DNA of 64,000 nucleotides from Actinomadura nitritigenes (GTDB lineage Bacteria > Actinomycetota > Actinomycetes > Streptosporangiales > Streptosporangiaceae): NCBI RefSeq assembly GCF_017573545.1, contig NZ_JAGEOK010000001.1, forward strand, positions 124,001 to 188,000, written 5' to 3'. Both the position numbers and the translations under genes were made by a program. Position 1 is the stretch's first letter. Every line of letters starts with the position of its first letter. Positions 8,186 through 15,648 of the stretch are shown here, piece after piece. The notes below the pieces were generated by a model. It had not been told where the DNA came from, ran no database searches, and saw only the letters and a program-made list of their open reading frames with translations.

Positions 8186-9724
8186 TCAGGCCGCCTTTCC
8201 GGTTCCGGCGCGCCCGGTCGCGGCGGCCATCACGGTCTCCTCGGTCGCGTCCGCGCGGGCGATCTCGGCGGTGAGCCGGCCCTCGTGCATGACCAGGACG
8301 CGGTCGGCCATGCCGATCACCTCCGGCAGGTCGGAGGAGATCATCAGCACCGCGAGGTCCTGCGCGGCCAGCTCCGAGAGCAGCCGGTGCACCTCGGCCT
8401 TGGTGCCGACGTCGATGCCGCGGGTCGGCTCGTCCACGATGAGCACGGTCGGCTCGGTGGCGAGCCACTTGGCGAGCACGACCTTCTGCTGGTTGCCGCC
8501 CGACAGGACGCCGACGGTGTCGCTGAGGCGGGCGTACTTGAGCTGGAGCCGCAGCGCCCAGTCGGCGGCGCGGCTGCGCTCGACCTTGCGGGAGATGAGC
8601 GGGCCGCGCCCGGTCTCCTTGCGCAGCGAGCGCAGCTGGGTGAGGCCCATGTTGCGCTCGATGGACATGTCCATCACCAGGCCCTGCTGGCGGCGGTCCT
8701 CCGGGACGAGCGCGAGGCCGGCCGACATCGCGGCGGTCGGGCTGCCGGGCGGCAGCTTCTCCCCCGCCACCTCCACGCCGCCGGCGTCCCAGCGGTCGAC
8801 CCCGAAGATCGCGCGGGCGACCTCGCTGCGGCCCGCGCCGACCAGCCCGGCCAGCGCGACGATCTCGCCGCGCCGCACCTCGAAGGAGACGTCGGTGAAG
8901 GCGCCCTCGCGGGTGAGCCGGCTGACCTTCAGCGCGACCTCGCCGGGCGCCACGTCCTGCTTGGGGTAGAGCGCGTCCAGGTCGCGGCCGACCATGCGGC
9001 GGACGAGGTCGTCGGCGGTGAGGTCGGCGACCATGTCGGTGCCGATGTAGGTGCCGTCGCGCAGCGTGGTGACCCGCTGGCAGATCTCGAAGATCTCCTC
9101 CAGCCGGTGCGAGATGAACAGGATCGCGCAGCCCTGCTCGCGCAGCGTGCGGGTCACGTTGAACAGCCGCTCGACCTCCTGGCCGGTGAGCGCGGCGGTC
9201 GGCTCGTCCATGATCAGCACCCGCGCGTCGCGGGAGATGGCCTTGGCGATCTCGACGACCTGCTGGTCGGCGATGGACAGGCCGCGGGCGGGCTGCTGCG
9301 GGTCCAGCGCGACGCCGAGCCGCCGGAACAGCTTCGCGGCCTCGGCGTGCATGGTGCGGCGGTCGATGCGGCCGAGTCCGGCGCGCGGCTGGCGGCCCAT
9401 GAAGATGTTCTCCGCGACCGACAGGTCCGGGAACAGGGTGGGCTCCTGGTAGATCACGGCGACGCCGGCGGCCTGCGCGTCGGCGGGGCCGTTGAAGGCC
9501 ACGGGCTCGCCGTCGACGCGGACCTCGCCCGCGTCGGGGCGGTGCACGCCTGCGAACGTTTTTACGACGGTCGACTTGCCCGCGCCGTTCTCGCCGGCGA
9601 GGGCGTGCACCTCACCGGCGTGCAGTTCGAGGGTGACGCCCTGCAGGGCCCGCACGGCGCCGAACGACTTACTCACGTTGACCAGTGCCAATGTCGGCGG
9701 CGTCGACCTGCCGGGTGCACTCAT
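8186..9724 (-). CDS. rhaT: Rhamnose ABC transporter ATP-binding protein
   Basis: A 512-residue sugar-import ATPase with two fused ABC domains, as in the CUT2 family (RbsA, RhaT). The first half has Walker [10 protein letters not shown] (about 45-53), a LSIADQQ signature and Walker [12 protein letters not shown]. The second half has a degenerate Walker [10 protein letters not shown], then LSGGNQQK and [12 protein letters not shown]. Such asymmetry is usual in this family. The ATG at 9724 is chosen because AGGAGG ends 6 bases upstream; the GTG two codons earlier would overlap the ribosome site. It is the first gene of the minus-strand rhamnose operon, directly behind the promoter/operator region at 9757-9823. 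Confidence 0.95.
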   Translation of the reverse strand: MSAPGRSTPPTLALVNVSKSFGAVRALQGVTLELHAGEVHALAGENGAGKSTVVKTFAGVHRPDAGEVRVDGEPVAFNGPADAQAAGVAVIYQEPTLFPDLSVAENIFMGRQPRAGLGRIDRRTMHAEAAKLFRRLGVALDPQQPARGLSIADQQVVEIAKAISRDARVLIMDEPTAALTGQEVERLFNVTRTLREQGCAILFISHRLEEIFEICQRVTTLRDGTYIGTDMVADLTADDLVRRMVGRDLDALYPKQDVAPGEVALKVSRLTREGAFTDVSFEVRRGEIVALAGLVGAGRSEVARAIFGVDRWDAGGVEVAGEKLPPGSPTAAMSAGLALVPEDRRQQGLVMDMSIERNMGLTQLRSLRKETGRGPLISRKVERSRAADWALRLQLKYARLSDTVGVLSGGNQQKVVLAKWLATEPTVLIVDEPTRGIDVGTKAEVHRLLSELAAQDLAVLMISSDLPEVIGMADRVLVMHEGRLTAEIARADATEETVMAAATGRAGTGKAA

Positions 9725-9765
9725 GGCCACCCTCCTCGCACGGGGAGTCTGTGACGGATGGATGA

Positions 9766-9775
9766 AAAACGTTTT
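9766..9775. promoter_or_regulatory. Palindromic operator candidate O1 for the rha operon
   Basis: AAAACGTTTT is a perfect 10-bp palindrome in the larger TGAAAAACGTTTTAACG. It lies about 50 bp before the rhaT start and downstream of the predicted minus-strand promoter. A LacI-family repressor bound here would block elongation. The half-site ACGTTTTAA recurs at 9962-9970. Confidence 0.6.
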
Positions 9776-9793
9776 AACGGGATGTTGCGGAGG

Positions 9794-9823
9794 ACGCTAG
9801 ATGTGAGCCGGAGCACCCGTCAA
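9794..9823 (-). promoter_or_regulatory. Predicted promoter of the rhaTPQSMI-rhaD operon
   Basis: On the minus strand TTGACG (9823-9818) is followed after 18 bp by TAGCGT (9799-9794), a good match to the actinobacterial housekeeping -35/-10 pattern. Transcription would start near 9787, just upstream of the palindrome at 9766-9775. Confidence 0.5.
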
Positions 9824-9956
9824 GAGGGAACTTCGGCCCGGACCCCCCGGAACGCTGCGAAAACCCTTGTGCCACCGGGCGCCTGCGAGTTTGCGAAGTT
9901 CCTCCCGTCCGGGTCCGGACAGCGGGGTTTGCGCGCGGCGACTTCCGACATCGGGG

Positions 9957-9970
9957 TTGACACGTTTTAA
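9957..9970. promoter_or_regulatory. Operator candidate O2 and -35 box before the LacI regulator
   Basis: TTGACACGTTTTAA combines a perfect -35 hexamer (TTGACA, 9957-9962) with the ACGTTTTAA half-site shared with O1. A weak -10 (CAAAGT, 9981-9986) would place the transcript start near 9993. A repressor bound here would cover the -35 box, giving autoregulation and control of the lut genes. Confidence 0.45.
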
Positions 9971-9974
9971 TCCC

Positions 9975-11162
9975 ATGACCCAAAGTGAGCGGCGGCACAC
10001 CAGCGGAGCGACCCGGGGGCACAGATTGAGCACTGACGACACCGGGCGCCCCGGGACCGGCACCGCGGCGAGCACCGCGACGGGCACCGCTGCGGGCCTC
10101 ACGGCGGGCGCGGCCGGCAACGGCCGCACGGTCGGCATCAAGCAGGTCGCGGCGCACGCCGGCGTCTCGCCGGGCACCGTTTCCAACGTGCTCAACCGGC
10201 CCGAGCGGGTCGCCGCGGCGACCCGCGCCCGGGTCGAGCAGGCCATCGTGGAGCTCGGCTTCGTCCGCAACGGGTCGGCGTCCACGCTGCGCGCCGGGCA
10301 CTCCAGCACGATCGGGCTGATGGTGCTGGACCTCGCCAACCCGTTCTTCACCGACGTCGCGCGCGGCGTCGAGGACGTCGCCAGCGAGCGCGGCTACGCG
10401 GTGATCCTGTCGTCGTCCGGCGAGTCCGACGAGCGCGAGCAGCGCAACCTGCGGGTGCTCGCCGAGCAGCGGGTCCGCGGCGTGCTGCTGACCCCGGTGG
10501 GCGACGAGGGCGGCAACGCCGACCGGCTGCGCGACCGCGGCGTGCCCGTCGTCCTGCTGGACCATCCGACGCCGCGCGCCAACCAGTGCTCGGTCGCCGT
10601 CGACGACGTCGCGGGCGGCGAGCTCGCGGTGACGCACCTGCTGGACGACGGCGCCCGCACGCTCGGGTTCGTCACGGGCCCGCCGGGCCTGCGGCAGTGC
10701 GCGGACCGGCGGCGCGGCGCGCTGCGGGCGCTGCGCGCCGCGGGCCTCGGCCGCGAGGCGCTGCGCGAGGTGTCCGTCGGCGCGATGAACGCCCGCGCCG
10801 GGCAGGAGGCGGCGCGGCGGCTGCTGGAGTCCGGCGCCCCGCTGCCCGAGGCGATCTTCTGCGCCAACGACCTGCTGGCCCTCGGCGTGCTGCGGGTGCT
10901 GCAGCAGGCCGGTGTGAAGGTGCCGACTGACGTGGCGCTCATCGGGTACGACGACATCGAGTTCTCGGCGGCGGCCGCCGTCCCGCTGAGCTCGGTGCGC
11001 CAGCCCACCTACCAGCTCGGCCGCATCGCGACCGAGCTGCTGCTCGAGGAGTGCGACGAGTCCGGCGGGCACGCCCACCAGCAGGTCATGTTCCAGCCGG
11101 AGCTGGTGGTCCGCGAGTCCAGCCGGCCCGCCGCCGACGACCGGGAGAGCAACCCAGCATGA
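9975..11162 (+). CDS. LacI-family transcriptional regulator of the rhamnose locus
   Basis: A LacI/GalR-type repressor of 395 residues from the ATG at 9975. The helix-turn-helix [20 protein letters not shown] is followed by the hinge and a periplasmic-binding-protein-like effector domain ([19 protein letters not shown], then [19 protein letters not shown] near the end). An unusually long Gly/Ala/Thr-rich leader of about 55 residues precedes the HTH. If transcription starts near 9993 as the promoter suggests, the true start is the TTG at 10026, which has GGGGG 6 bases upstream. It faces the rha operon and overlaps lutA by 4 bp (ATGA). Rhamnose or a pathway intermediate is the likely inducer; this is inferred from context. 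Confidence 0.88.
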   Translation: MTQSERRHTSGATRGHRLSTDDTGRPGTGTAASTATGTAAGLTAGAAGNGRTVGIKQVAAHAGVSPGTVSNVLNRPERVAAATRARVEQAIVELGFVRNGSASTLRAGHSSTIGLMVLDLANPFFTDVARGVEDVASERGYAVILSSSGESDEREQRNLRVLAEQRVRGVLLTPVGDEGGNADRLRDRGVPVVLLDHPTPRANQCSVAVDDVAGGELAVTHLLDDGARTLGFVTGPPGLRQCADRRRGALRALRAAGLGREALREVSVGAMNARAGQEAARRLLESGAPLPEAIFCANDLLALGVLRVLQQAGVKVPTDVALIGYDDIEFSAAAAVPLSSVRQPTYQLGRIATELLLEECDESGGHAHQQVMFQPELVVRESSRPAADDRESNPA

Positions 11163-11872
11163 AGGTCGCACTGTTCCTGACGTGCGTGAACGACACGATG
11201 TATCCCGGGACCGGGCGCGCGATGGTGCGGCTGCTGCGGCGGCTCGGCCACGAGGTGGAGTTCCCCGAGGCCCAGACGTGCTGCGGCCAGATGCACCTCA
11301 ACACCGGCTACCGCACGCAGGCGCTGCACATGGTGAAGGGCTTCGCCGAGACGTTCGAGCCCTACGACGCGATCGTGACTCCGTCGGCGTCGTGCGGCGC
11401 GATGATCCGCGACTGGCACCCGAGGCTGGCGCCGCGCACCGCGGGCGTCGCGTCCCGCGTGTACGAGCTGTCGGAGTTCCTCGTGGACGTCCTCGGCGTC
11501 ACCGACGTCGGCGCCTACTTCCCGCACCGCGTCACCTACCACCCCACCTGCCACTCGCTGCGGATGCTGCACGTCGGCGACCGGCCGCAGCGGCTGCTGC
11601 GCGAGGTCCGCGGCATCGACCTGGTCGACCTGCCGGACGCGCGCGAGTGCTGCGGGTTCGGCGGGACGTTCGCGCTGAAGAACTCCGAGGTGTCGGCCGC
11701 GATGTGCGCGGACAAGGTCACCGCCGTGCGGGAGACGAAGGCCGAGGTGCTGTGCGCCGCCGACAACTCATGCCTGATGCACATCGGGGGCGCGCTGTCG
11801 CGCACCCGCGCCGGGGTGCGGACGGTCCACCTGGCCGAGATCCTCGCCTCCACCGAGGAGGAGCCCTCATGA
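11159..11872 (+). CDS. lutA: L-lactate oxidation complex subunit LutA ((Fe-S)-binding, CCG domains)
   Basis: A 237-residue protein with two cysteine-rich CCG domains: TCCGQ near residues 40-43 and ECCGFGG near 163-169. A typical [17 protein letters not shown]-terminus is also present. LutA, LutB and LutC together oxidise L-lactate to pyruvate. Here lactate would come from the lactaldehyde dehydrogenase half of the RhaD-RhaE fusion. The ATG at 11159 overlaps the regulator stop and the gene's own stop overlaps the lutB start, both as ATGA. Translation of regulator, lutA and lutB is therefore probably coupled. Confidence 0.93.
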   Translation: MKVALFLTCVNDTMYPGTGRAMVRLLRRLGHEVEFPEAQTCCGQMHLNTGYRTQALHMVKGFAETFEPYDAIVTPSASCGAMIRDWHPRLAPRTAGVASRVYELSEFLVDVLGVTDVGAYFPHRVTYHPTCHSLRMLHVGDRPQRLLREVRGIDLVDLPDARECCGFGGTFALKNSEVSAAMCADKVTAVRETKAEVLCAADNSCLMHIGGALSRTRAGVRTVHLAEILASTEEEPS

Positions 11873-13326
11873 GCACCGAAGCGATGCCGACCTACGTCGG
11901 GATGCCGTCGTTCCCCGACGCGGCGCGCCGCGCGGTGGCCGACACGCGGCTGCGCGGCAACCTCGCGCACGCCACGACCACGATCCGCGACAAGCGCGCC
12001 GCCGCCGTCGCCGAGCTGGACGACTGGTCCGCGCTGCGCGAGGCGGGCAAGCAGATCAAGGACCACGTCCTCGCCAACCTCGGGCACTACCTCCGGCAAC
12101 TGGAGGAGAAGGTCACCGAGGCGGGCGGGACGGTGCACTGGGCGCGCGACGCCGCCGAGGCCAACCGGATCGTCGCTGGCCTGGTGAAGGCGACCGGCGA
12201 GACCGAGGTCGTCAAGGTCAAGTCGATGGCCACGCAGGAGATCGGGCTGAACGAGGCGCTCGCCGAGGACGGCGTCACCGCGTACGAGACCGACCTCGCG
12301 GAGCTGATCGTCCAGCTCGGGCACGACCGGCCGTCGCACATCCTCGTCCCGGCGATCCACCGGAACCGGTCCGACATCCGCGACATCTTCCTGCGCGAGA
12401 TGGAGGACGTCCCGGAGGGGCTCACCGACTCCCCCGCCGCGCTGGCGGAGGCCGCGCGGCGCCATCTGCGCGCCAAGTTCCTGTCGGCGAAGGTCGCGAT
12501 CTCCGGGGTGAACTTCGCGGTCGCCGACACCGGCACGCTCGTCGTGCTGGAGTCGGAGGGCAACGGCCGGATGTGCCTGACCATGCCCGAGACGCTGATC
12601 TCGGTGATGGGCGTGGAGAAGATCGTGCCGAGCTGGCGGGACCTGGAGGTGTTCCTCCAGCTGCTCCCCCGCTCGTCGACCGCCGAGCGGATGAACCCCT
12701 ACACGTCCGCGTGGACGGGCGTGCATCCCGGCGACGGGCCGCGGACGTTCCACCTGGTGCTGCTGGACAACGGCCGCACCGACACGCTCGCCGACGAGGT
12801 GGGCCGGCAGGCGCTGCGCTGCATCCGCTGCTCGGCGTGCCTGAACGTGTGCCCGGTCTACCAGCGCGCCGGCGGCCACGCCTACGGCTCGCCCTACCCC
12901 GGCCCGATCGGCGCGATCCTGTCGCCGCAGATCAGGGGAATCGGGTCGGCGGTGGACGCGTCGCTGCCGTACGCGTCGTCGCTGTGCGGGGCGTGCTTCG
13001 AGGCGTGCCCGGTCGCCATCGACATCCCCGAGGTGCTGGTGCACCTCCGGGCCCGCGCGGTGGAGAGCGGCCCCCGCCATCCCCTCGAACGGGCCGCGAT
13101 GACGGCGGCCGGATGGACACTGCGCTCCCCGACCCGGCTCGCGCTCGCGCAGCGCGCCGCGTCCGCGAGCCGCCGGATCGTCGCGCCGCGCGGCCGGATC
13201 CGCCGGCTGCCCGGACCGCTGAGCGCCTGGACGGAGACGCGGGACGCGCCCGCCCCGCCGCCCGAGTCGTTCCGCGCCTGGTGGAAGCGGACCGGCGGCG
13301 GCCGTAGCGAAGGGAACGAGCAGTGA
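11869..13326 (+). CDS. lutB: L-lactate oxidation iron-sulfur protein LutB
   Basis: A 485-residue LutB/LldF-type protein. The N-terminal two thirds is a LUD domain (about 70-290). It is followed by two 4Fe-4S cluster motifs: [12 protein letters not shown] from residue 318, and CGACFEACP from residue 373. It would carry electrons from lactate towards the respiratory chain with LutA and LutC. The start overlaps the lutA stop by ATGA and the end overlaps lutC by GTGA. Length and motif order match the family. Confidence 0.94.
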   Translation: MSTEAMPTYVGMPSFPDAARRAVADTRLRGNLAHATTTIRDKRAAAVAELDDWSALREAGKQIKDHVLANLGHYLRQLEEKVTEAGGTVHWARDAAEANRIVAGLVKATGETEVVKVKSMATQEIGLNEALAEDGVTAYETDLAELIVQLGHDRPSHILVPAIHRNRSDIRDIFLREMEDVPEGLTDSPAALAEAARRHLRAKFLSAKVAISGVNFAVADTGTLVVLESEGNGRMCLTMPETLISVMGVEKIVPSWRDLEVFLQLLPRSSTAERMNPYTSAWTGVHPGDGPRTFHLVLLDNGRTDTLADEVGRQALRCIRCSACLNVCPVYQRAGGHAYGSPYPGPIGAILSPQIRGIGSAVDASLPYASSLCGACFEACPVAIDIPEVLVHLRARAVESGPRHPLERAAMTAAGWTLRSPTRLALAQRAASASRRIVAPRGRIRRLPGPLSAWTETRDAPAPPPESFRAWWKRTGGGRSEGNEQ

Positions 13327-13943
13327 ACGCGCGCGAGGACATCCTCCGCCGGATCGACCGGATCGTGCCCGCGCGTCCGGCGGCCGAGGTCGCCGCCGGG
13401 TACGCCGCGATCGACCGCGGGTACCTGCGCCGCCATCACGAGGACGGCGTGCTGGACCTGTTCGCCGAGCGGGTGGCCGACTACCGCGCGACGGTCCTGC
13501 GCGTCCCGGCGCCGGAGCTGGCCGCGACGGTCGCCGAGCGCCTCGCCGCGCGACCGGGCGTCCACGGGGTCCCGTCGGGCCTGCCCGAGGAGTGGACGGC
13601 ACGGGTCGCCGGCGACCTGGTGCGCGGCCCGGACACCGCCGCGCTCGAGGGGCTGGCGGGCGCGGTCACCGGCTGCGCCGCCGCGATCGCCGAGACCGGG
13701 ACGATCGTCCTCGACCACGGCCCGGCGCAGGGCCCGCGCGCGCTTTCGCTCGTTCCCGACTACCACCTGATCGTCGTGCTCGCCGCGCAGGTGGCGCCGG
13801 ACGTGCCGGAGGCGCTGGAGCGCCTCGACCCGCACCGCCCGCTGACGTTCGTGTCCGGGCCGTCCGCGACCAGCGACATCGAGCTGTCGCGCGTCGAGGG
13901 CGTGCACGGGCCCCGCACTCTGGAAGTCGTGATCTCAGAATGA
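13323..13943 (+). CDS. lutC: L-lactate oxidation subunit LutC (LUD domain)
   Basis: A 206-residue LUD-domain protein of the LutC/YkgG family. It carries conserved segments such as [21 protein letters not shown] sequence around residues 115-132, [11 protein letters not shown] and [23 protein letters not shown] close to the C-terminus. It is the third part of the lactate oxidation complex. The GTG start overlaps the lutB stop (GTGA). An interspersed G-run hairpin element starts at its stop codon and separates it from rhaB by 50 bp. Confidence 0.93.
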   Translation: MNAREDILRRIDRIVPARPAAEVAAGYAAIDRGYLRRHHEDGVLDLFAERVADYRATVLRVPAPELAATVAERLAARPGVHGVPSGLPEEWTARVAGDLVRGPDTAALEGLAGAVTGCAAAIAETGTIVLDHGPAQGPRALSLVPDYHLIVVLAAQVAPDVPEALERLDPHRPLTFVSGPSATSDIELSRVEGVHGPRTLEVVISE

Positions 13944-13982
13944 GCGAAGCGAACCGGGGGGCGCGGGGGGTCGTCCCCCCAC
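13941..13982 (+). repeat. Interspersed GGGGGGTCGTCCCCCC element, copy 2
   Basis: It starts at the lutC stop codon: TGAGCGAAGCGAACC, then GGGGGGCGCGGGGGG and the hairpin GGGGGGTCGTCCCCCC. It ends just before the AGGAG ribosome site of rhaB. A 6-bp all-GC stem with a TCGT loop is possible. Organisation is the same as at 5944-6005 and 44757-44825. Confidence 0.6.
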
Positions 13983-13993
13983 AGGAGACGCGA

Positions 13994-15427
13994 ATGACGG
14001 AGACGTTCGCCGCCGTGGACCTCGGCGCGTCCAGCGGGCGCGTGATGGCCGGACGGGTCGGGCCCGGCGTGCTGGAGCTGGAGGAGGTCCGGCGGTTCCC
14101 GAACCGCCCGGTCCGCGTCAACGGCACCCTGCACTGGGACATCCTGGGCCTTTACGGCAACATCCTCGACGGGCTGCGCGCCGCGCCGGCCGGGCTCGCG
14201 TCGGTCGGCATCGACTCGTGGGCCGTCGACTACGGACTGCTCGACGCGGACGGGCGGCTGATCGGCAACCCCGTCCACTACCGCGACGCCCGCACCGACG
14301 GCGTCATGGACCGGATCCGCGCCGAGGTCGGCGACGACCTGCTGTACCAGACGTCCGGCCTGCAGTTCCTGCCGTTCAACACCGTCTACCAGCTCGCCGC
14401 CGACGACCTGTCGCGCGCCGCCACGCTGCTGATGGTCCCCGACCTGCTCGCGCACTGGCTGACCGGCGCGGTCGGCGCCGAGCGGACCAACGCGTCCACG
14501 ACGGGCCTGCTGGACGTGCGGGACGGCGCGTGGTCGCGCGACCTGCTCGCCCGCCTCGGCCTGCCCGCCGGCATCCTGCCGCCGATCCGCGAGCCCGGCG
14601 AGGTGCTCGGGACGCTGCGCCCGGACGTGGCGGAGGAGACCGGCCGCCCGGCGACGCTCCCGGTCGTGGCGGTCGGGTCGCACGACACCGCGTCCGCCGT
14701 CGCGGCCGTGCCCGCGACCACCGGCCGGTTCGCCTACATCTCCTGCGGCACCTGGTCGCTGGTCGGGGTGGAGCTGAGCGAGCCCGTGCTGACCGAGGCG
14801 AGCCGCAAGGCGAACTTCACCAACGAGGGCGGCGTGGACGGCACCGTCCGCTACCTGCGCAACGTCATGGGGCTGTGGCTGCTGCAGGAGTCGATGCGCG
14901 CGTGGGGGAACCCCGACCTGCCGTCCCTGCTCGCCGAGGCCGCGGACGTGCCGGGCCTGCGCAGCCTCATCGACCCCGACGACCCCGAGTTCCTGCCGCC
15001 GGGCGACATGCCCGCGCGGATCGCCGCGCACTGCCGGCGCCGCGGGTTCCCCGAGCCGGCCACCCGCGCCGAGACCGTCCGCTGCGTCATGGACAGCCTC
15101 GCGCTCGCGCACCGCGCCACCCTCCGGCAGGCGTCCCGGCTGTCCGGGCAGGAGATCGACGTCGTGCACCTGGTCGGCGGCGGCAGCCGCAACGAGCTGC
15201 TGTGCCGGCTGACCGCCGACGCGTCCGGGCTGCCGGTCGTCGCCGGGCCGGTCGAGGCCACCGCGCTCGGCAACGTCCTCACCCTGGCCCGCGCGCACGG
15301 CCTCGCCGGCTCCCTCGCCGAGTCGCGCGCGCTCGTCGCCGCGACGCAGCCCCTCCGCCGGTACGAGCCGTCGGGCGACGACGCCCGCTGGGCCGAGGCC
15401 GCCGCCCGCCTCGGCCTCGACCACTGA
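13994..15427 (+). CDS. rhaB: Rhamnulokinase
   Basis: A 477-residue FGGY-family carbohydrate kinase that phosphorylates L-rhamnulose at C1 with ATP. The N-terminal phosphate-binding motif VDLGASSGRVM is typical of rhamnulokinases. GIDSWAVDYGLLD, FLPFNTVYQL and the second-domain ISCGTWSLVGVEL and VHLVGGGSRNELL are also characteristic. The ATG at 13994 has AGGAG 6 bases upstream. An in-frame ATG at 13940 overlapping the lutC stop would add 18 residues translated from the repeat element, and is less likely. It is the last gene of the regulator-lutABC-rhaB transcript; a GC hairpin follows. Confidence 0.95.
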   Translation: MTETFAAVDLGASSGRVMAGRVGPGVLELEEVRRFPNRPVRVNGTLHWDILGLYGNILDGLRAAPAGLASVGIDSWAVDYGLLDADGRLIGNPVHYRDARTDGVMDRIRAEVGDDLLYQTSGLQFLPFNTVYQLAADDLSRAATLLMVPDLLAHWLTGAVGAERTNASTTGLLDVRDGAWSRDLLARLGLPAGILPPIREPGEVLGTLRPDVAEETGRPATLPVVAVGSHDTASAVAAVPATTGRFAYISCGTWSLVGVELSEPVLTEASRKANFTNEGGVDGTVRYLRNVMGLWLLQESMRAWGNPDLPSLLAEAADVPGLRSLIDPDDPEFLPPGDMPARIAAHCRRRGFPEPATRAETVRCVMDSLALAHRATLRQASRLSGQEIDVVHLVGGGSRNELLCRLTADASGLPVVAGPVEATALGNVLTLARAHGLAGSLAESRALVAATQPLRRYEPSGDDARWAEAAARLGLDH

Positions 15428-15474
15428 CGTCCGGCGAGGGCGGAGGATGTCACGTTCCCGGGACGGTTTGGCTC

Positions 15475-15494
15475 CCCCCGGTTGACACCGGGGG
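15475..15494 (+). terminator. GC-rich stem-loop after rhaB
   Basis: CCCCCGG (15475-15481), a six-base loop and CCGGGGG (15488-15494) form a 7-bp stem about 50 bp downstream of the rhaB stop. There is no U-run, as is common for actinomycete terminators. Confidence 0.45.
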
Positions 15495-15648
15495 CGTGTC
15501 GGCGGTTGATAGCAGGGACGCGCGGGGCGTGTTGTCCCGCTCCTATTGACGTTCGACCCGATAAGGTAAAACCCGCTTGAAGGACCGGGAACAACGACGA
15601 CAAGCATGATCACGGCGTGTCGGCCGCCTGTCTCTGTTGGGGTGTGAC

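Noticed and set aside
9554..9564. GAACGTTTTTA inside rhaT, similar to the rha operator
   Set aside because: It is in coding sequence for the conserved segment after Walker A, and the palindrome is broken. Chance similarity is more likely than an internal operator.
13940..13993. Upstream ATG for rhaB overlapping the lutC stop
   Set aside because: The extension would be encoded by the repeated hairpin element, while AGGAG lies at the right distance from the ATG at 13994.
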